From contig JBFMFH010000124.1 in the NCBI GenBank assembly GCA_040752275.1, positions 1-7,971 on the forward strand: a stretch of 7,971 nt of DNA. The letters are read 5' to 3'. Of the stretch, positions 6,003-7,971 are shown piece after piece. The stretch comes from JBFMFH01 sp040752275. GTDB taxonomy: Bacteria > Acidobacteriota > Vicinamibacteria > Vicinamibacterales > JAKQTR01. The notes below the pieces were generated by a model, which had not been told where the DNA came from, made no database searches, and saw nothing but the letters and a program-made list of their open reading frames with translations. A program made the translations under genes and the position numbers. The number at the start of each line of letters is the position of its first letter. Positions within the stretch are counted from its first letter, which is position 1.

Positions 6003-6455
6003 ATGAATCCCAAGAAAGCACTGCTGTCAACACTCGTGATCGCGCTGGTTACCGGCGCGGCCATCCTCCCCGCGCAAGTGAAGTCGGAGCCCGCCATCGG
6101 CGGCTACTGTCCGGTGGCGTATGTTCAAGCGAACATGGCCGCGAAGGGCGACGCCGCCTTCAGCACCGTCAGTTCGGTCGACGGCCGGACCTACTACCTG
6201 TCGAACGCCATGGCGAAGGAGATGTTCGACAAGATGCCCGAGAAGTACACGCCGGCGTACGACGGCTTCTGCGCCACGGCGGTCGCTCGGGGCATGAAGG
6301 TCAAGTCGAATCCGACGCTCTTCGTCGTCGAGGACGGCAAGACGTACCTGTTTTCGACCGAGCAGGCCAAGAGGATGTTCGATATGAACAGGGCGGGCAC
6401 CATCGAGAAGGCGAACGCCAACTGGCCGAAGGTGTCGGCCATGAAGGCCATGTAA
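6003..6455 (+). CDS. Exported protein with two YHS-like domains
   Basis: This is a 150-aa protein starting with a signal peptide (residues 1-25, KKALLSTLVIALVTGAAIL). Two YHS-type units follow. The first runs from GGYCPVAYVQANMAAKGD through YYLSNAMAKEMFDKMPEKY to GFCATAVARG, with a Cys at each end. The second is NPTLFVVEDGKTYLFSTEQA-KRMFD and lacks the Cys. YHS domains are found in metal-handling proteins and bind soft metals through conserved Cys residues. The location, 29 nt behind bufA1 and with export signals on both, fits a periplasmic copper-binding partner. AAGGAG precedes the ATG by 9 nt. A longer frame open to 5460 merely reads through bufA1 and doxX out of frame. The metal specificity is inferred. 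Confidence 0.85.
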   Translation: MNPKKALLSTLVIALVTGAAILPAQVKSEPAIGGYCPVAYVQANMAAKGDAAFSTVSSVDGRTYYLSNAMAKEMFDKMPEKYTPAYDGFCATAVARGMKVKSNPTLFVVEDGKTYLFSTEQAKRMFDMNRAGTIEKANANWPKVSAMKAM

Positions 6456-6467
6456 GACGGGGGTATA

Positions 6468-6484
6468 CCGGCCGCATCGGCCGG
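6468..6484 (+). terminator. Terminator-like hairpin after the bufferin cluster
   Basis: CCGGCCG (6468-6474) pairs perfectly with CGGCCGG (6478-6484) around the loop CAT, 13 nt after the YHS gene stop. No T-run follows, so it may stabilise the 3' end or rely on Rho instead of terminating alone. Confidence 0.5.
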
Positions 6485-6615
6485 CGAGAGTGGCCATCGG
6501 TGCCGGGCGGTGTCAGCTCGGCGTCGATGGCCGTTCTGGTGTACACGGACAGGTCGTGCACCGACCATGCCAGCCGGCCGTGCGGGCATCAGCCTTGGGG
6601 GCGGCGTACGCGGGG

Positions 6616-6645
6616 TTGCGACAAAGGCGCTGGATGTCCCAGAAT
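6616..6645 (+). promoter_or_regulatory. Weak sigma70-like promoter candidate ahead of the sigma gene
   Basis: TTGCGA (6616-6621), 18 nt, then CAGAAT (6640-6645); each box matches four of six consensus bases. It is the best housekeeping-type candidate in the 231-bp gap before the sigma gene. That gap contains no copy of GTAAC-N15-GAGAC, so the sigma gene may not be directly autoregulated from its own upstream region. Confidence 0.25.
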
Positions 6646-6686
6646 ACCGGCACGTGTGCACCGGCCGGGCGGCCGGCGTGAGCGCC

Positions 6687-7313
6687 ATGCGGGACGATCC
6701 GGCAGACACGGACACCACACTCCGCAACCGGTTGCTGGCGGGCGACGAATCGGCCTTCGAAGAGGTCGTCGCGTCGCTCCACGGCTCGATGCTGCGATTT
6801 GCCCGCCAGTTCATCAGCAGGGCTGATGTCGCGGAAGAGACAGTCCAGGAGACGTGGCTGGCCGTACTGAACGGCCTGTCTGAGTTTGAGGGGCGTTCGT
6901 CGTTCAAGACGTGGGTCTTTCGCATCCTGGCAAACCGGGCGCGGACGCGGGCGGTCAGGGAGGGCCGAGTGGTGCCGTTCGCCGACCTCGTGCGAGCTGG
7001 AGACGTTGGGCTGGAACCGGACCTGGCGGGACGGTTCTCGGCGGGTGGACATTGGAGCCGGCCGCCAGGGGCCTGGGATGCCGATTCGCCCGAGTCGATC
7101 CTGCTGCGACACGAAGCGATGAGCCGGCTCGAAGAAGCCCTCGAGACGCTGCCGGCTTCGCAGCGAACGGTGGTGACGCTGCGCGACATGGAAGGACTAA
7201 CGGCTGAGGATGTGTGTAACATCCTCGACATCTCGGAGACCAATCAACGTGTGCTCCTCCATCGGGCCAGGACCCGTCTTCGGCGCGCCCTTGAAGGAGT
7301 CTTGTCCCGGTGA
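6687..7313 (+). CDS. ECF-type RNA polymerase sigma factor
   Basis: This is a 208-aa sigma70-family factor with only regions 2 and 4. Region 2 is LLAGDESAFEEVVASLHGSM through ADVAEETVQETWLAVL and FEGRSSFKTWVFRILANRAR. A linker of about 50 residues, rich in Gly, Arg and Pro, follows. Region 4 is RLEEALETLPASQRTVVTLR, DMEGLTAEDVCNILDISETN and QRVLLHRARTRLRRAL. The family directs polymerase to stress promoters. The ATG at 6687 is chosen because region 2 begins just after it; a GTG at 6678 is possible, and the upstream frame to 6510 has no family content. No strong Shine-Dalgarno is visible. The anti-sigma gene follows 22 nt downstream. The repeated GTAAC-N15-GAGACYNA motif nearby is the likely target. 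One copy lies inside this gene, in the region 4 codons. Confidence 0.92.
   Translation: MRDDPADTDTTLRNRLLAGDESAFEEVVASLHGSMLRFARQFISRADVAEETVQETWLAVLNGLSEFEGRSSFKTWVFRILANRARTRAVREGRVVPFADLVRAGDVGLEPDLAGRFSAGGHWSRPPGAWDADSPESILLRHEAMSRLEEALETLPASQRTVVTLRDMEGLTAEDVCNILDISETNQRVLLHRARTRLRRALEGVLSR
7216..7243 (+). promoter_or_regulatory. Putative intragenic ECF promoter, site 5 (ahead of anti-sigma gene)
   Basis: TGTAAC (GTAAC at 7216-7220), 15 nt, then GAGACCAA (7236-7243), all within the sigma gene's region 4 codons (CNILDISETN). It is a full match to the four intergenic copies and lies about 95 nt ahead of the anti-sigma ATG. ISETNQ is itself a conserved sigma segment, so part of the match could be coding coincidence. 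Confidence 0.5.
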
Positions 7314-7335
7314 GGACTGACAATCCGAGGGGCCC

Positions 7336-7593
7336 ATGCTGAACTGCAGGGACGTCGTGGCGCTCGCGACCGACTACGCGGAAGGCCGACTGTCCTTTAC
7401 GACGCGTGCGCAGATGTGGCTGCACCTCGCGATGTGTGCCCTGTGCCGCCGGTACATTCGTCAGATGGAACTGACGAGGGCCGTGTTGAGTCGTCTCGGT
7501 CAGACTCGCCAGACAGAACCGGGTCCTGAGGTTCCCCCGGCAGTTCGAGATGCCTTCAGGAAGCAGCATTCGAAGGCGGGTCACTCGCCCTGA
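7336..7593 (+). CDS. Small zinc-finger (zf-HC2) anti-sigma protein
   Basis: This is an 85-aa soluble protein beginning LNCRDVVALATDYAEGRL, with HLAMCALCRRY further on. The H30-x3-C34-x2-C37 triad with an upstream C4 is the zinc site of ZAS-type anti-sigma factors, which hold ECF sigma factors inactive and often release them on thiol oxidation or metal exchange. There is no transmembrane segment, so sensing would be cytoplasmic. The C-terminal tail (about 45-85) is polar and probably disordered. GAGG lies 5 nt before the ATG, and the gene follows the sigma gene by 22 nt. The zinc-thiolate site would make a fitting sensor for copper or peroxide, matching the presumed regulon; this link is inferred. 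Confidence 0.85.
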   Translation: MLNCRDVVALATDYAEGRLSFTTRAQMWLHLAMCALCRRYIRQMELTRAVLSRLGQTRQTEPGPEVPPAVRDAFRKQHSKAGHSP

Positions 7594-7596
7594 CGA

Positions 7597-7822
7597 TCAC
7601 GGAGACATGATCTCCCGCTCGACAGCCAGAAGCCCGGGCAGCCAGCCCGTTCCCGCGGCGTTGTCGAGTCTGGTGATGCCGGTAGTGGCTGTGTACCCCG
7701 TAGGGACGGTCGGCCGGGAGCGTCTTCCACGATTCGCGGGGCGGATGCTGCAGCAGCGGGTGACCCAGGTCGCACGACAGGCTCTCGAACACCGCCGCGG
7801 CGTTCAGCCGGTCGGGAGTCAT
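7597..7822 (-). pseudogene. Unrecognised gene with one frameshift
   Basis: I do not recognise this protein. Codons with strongly GC-rich third positions run from ATG 7822 (MTPDRLNAAAVFESLSCDLG, then HPPRESWKTLPADRPYG) and lose that character at a run of four C on the plus strand (7696-7699). Dropping one base there brings in RLDNAAGTGWLPGLLAVERE and a TGA at 7599-7597, giving 74 residues with coding character throughout. The frame is also open upstream of the ATG for about 70 nt with plausible residues (GYIRFDRASDLLRR), so the true start may be earlier. The gene converges on the anti-sigma gene, leaving only 3 nt between stop codons. The indel may be a real mutation or a homopolymer sequencing error. 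Confidence 0.4.
7601..7615. terminator. Weak inverted repeat between convergent genes
   Basis: GGAGA (7601-7605) and TCTCC (7611-7615) flank the loop CATGA just past the anti-sigma stop. With five base pairs and no T-run it is a poor terminator candidate, and it lies within the 3' end of the minus-strand gene. Confidence 0.25.
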
Positions 7823-7971
7823 CCTTCGCAGGAGGTCGCTGGCGCGATCGAATCGTATATACCCCGCTGGTTGCCCCTTTCCATCCCGGCGCTAGTGCCC
7901 TGGAACCGTGATGCCTTGCAGAAGTCCCGGAGCGCGGCGCCCGGCTGGCAAGGCGCGACGACTGAGCATAC
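7823..7971. other. Right edge, no supported gene
   Basis: The only coding-like sequence is the possible upstream extension of the minus-strand frame to about 7890, where an in-frame TAG closes it. A minus-strand TATATACGAT around 7850-7860 resembles a -10 box but has no clear -35 partner. I see nothing else in this stretch. Confidence 0.4.

Noticed and set aside
6194..7243. 349-aa minus-strand open frame
   Set aside because: It is antisense to the YHS-like and sigma factor genes, is rich in Ser, Arg and Pro, and matches no family I know.
1..7971. tRNA-Sec, other tRNAs, CRISPR arrays or insertion sequences
   Set aside because: I looked for tRNA T-arm and anticodon signatures, regularly spaced repeats and transposase fragments and found none I can support.

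Overview
This is a GC-rich bacterial window. Codon use and protein types suggest a soil or sediment Acidobacteriota-like organism, but that is an inference because the window carries no marker gene. It reads as a metal and thiol stress island. From left to right it holds: a repeat-rich non-coding stretch (1-440); a DUF3179 gene interrupted by one in-frame UGA (443-1507); a collapsed mercury-resistance locus where the tail of merR (minus) abuts the tail of merA (plus) (1614-2020); a minus-strand pair of an AhpD-like gene, also interrupted by one in-frame UGA (2105-2647), and an exported peroxiredoxin-like protein (2675-3268); a plus-strand bufferin-type copper-buffering cluster of MNIO/DUF692 enzyme, DUF2063 partner, DoxX membrane protein, DUF2282 precursor and YHS-like protein (3484-6455); an ECF sigma factor (6687-7313) with a small zinc-finger anti-sigma protein (7336-7593); and a frameshifted, unrecognised gene converging from the right (7597-7822).

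Two observations tie the window together. First, both interrupted genes have UGA exactly where the family has a conserved redox cysteine (CPLC becomes UPLC in DUF3179; CHYC becomes CHYU in the AhpD-like protein). The downstream frame is intact in both. Each UGA is followed, 13 or 10 nt later, by a perfect short hairpin with a five-base C-G-K-G-U loop, which fits a bacterial SECIS element. Both are therefore best read as selenoproteins rather than pseudogenes.

Second, a promoter-like motif GTAAC-N15-GAGACYNA occurs five times with identical spacing. It lies ahead of the DUF3179 gene, ahead of the peroxiredoxin/AhpD pair, ahead of the bufferin maturation genes, ahead of the bufferin precursor, and inside the sigma gene ahead of the anti-sigma gene. 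The simplest model is that the local ECF factor drives all of these, with anti-sigma feedback. That gives one regulon joining copper buffering by a modified cysteine peptide with two Sec-containing redox proteins and a peroxiredoxin. The selenocysteine machinery (selA, selB, selC, selD) is not in the window and must be present elsewhere in the genome for this reading to hold.
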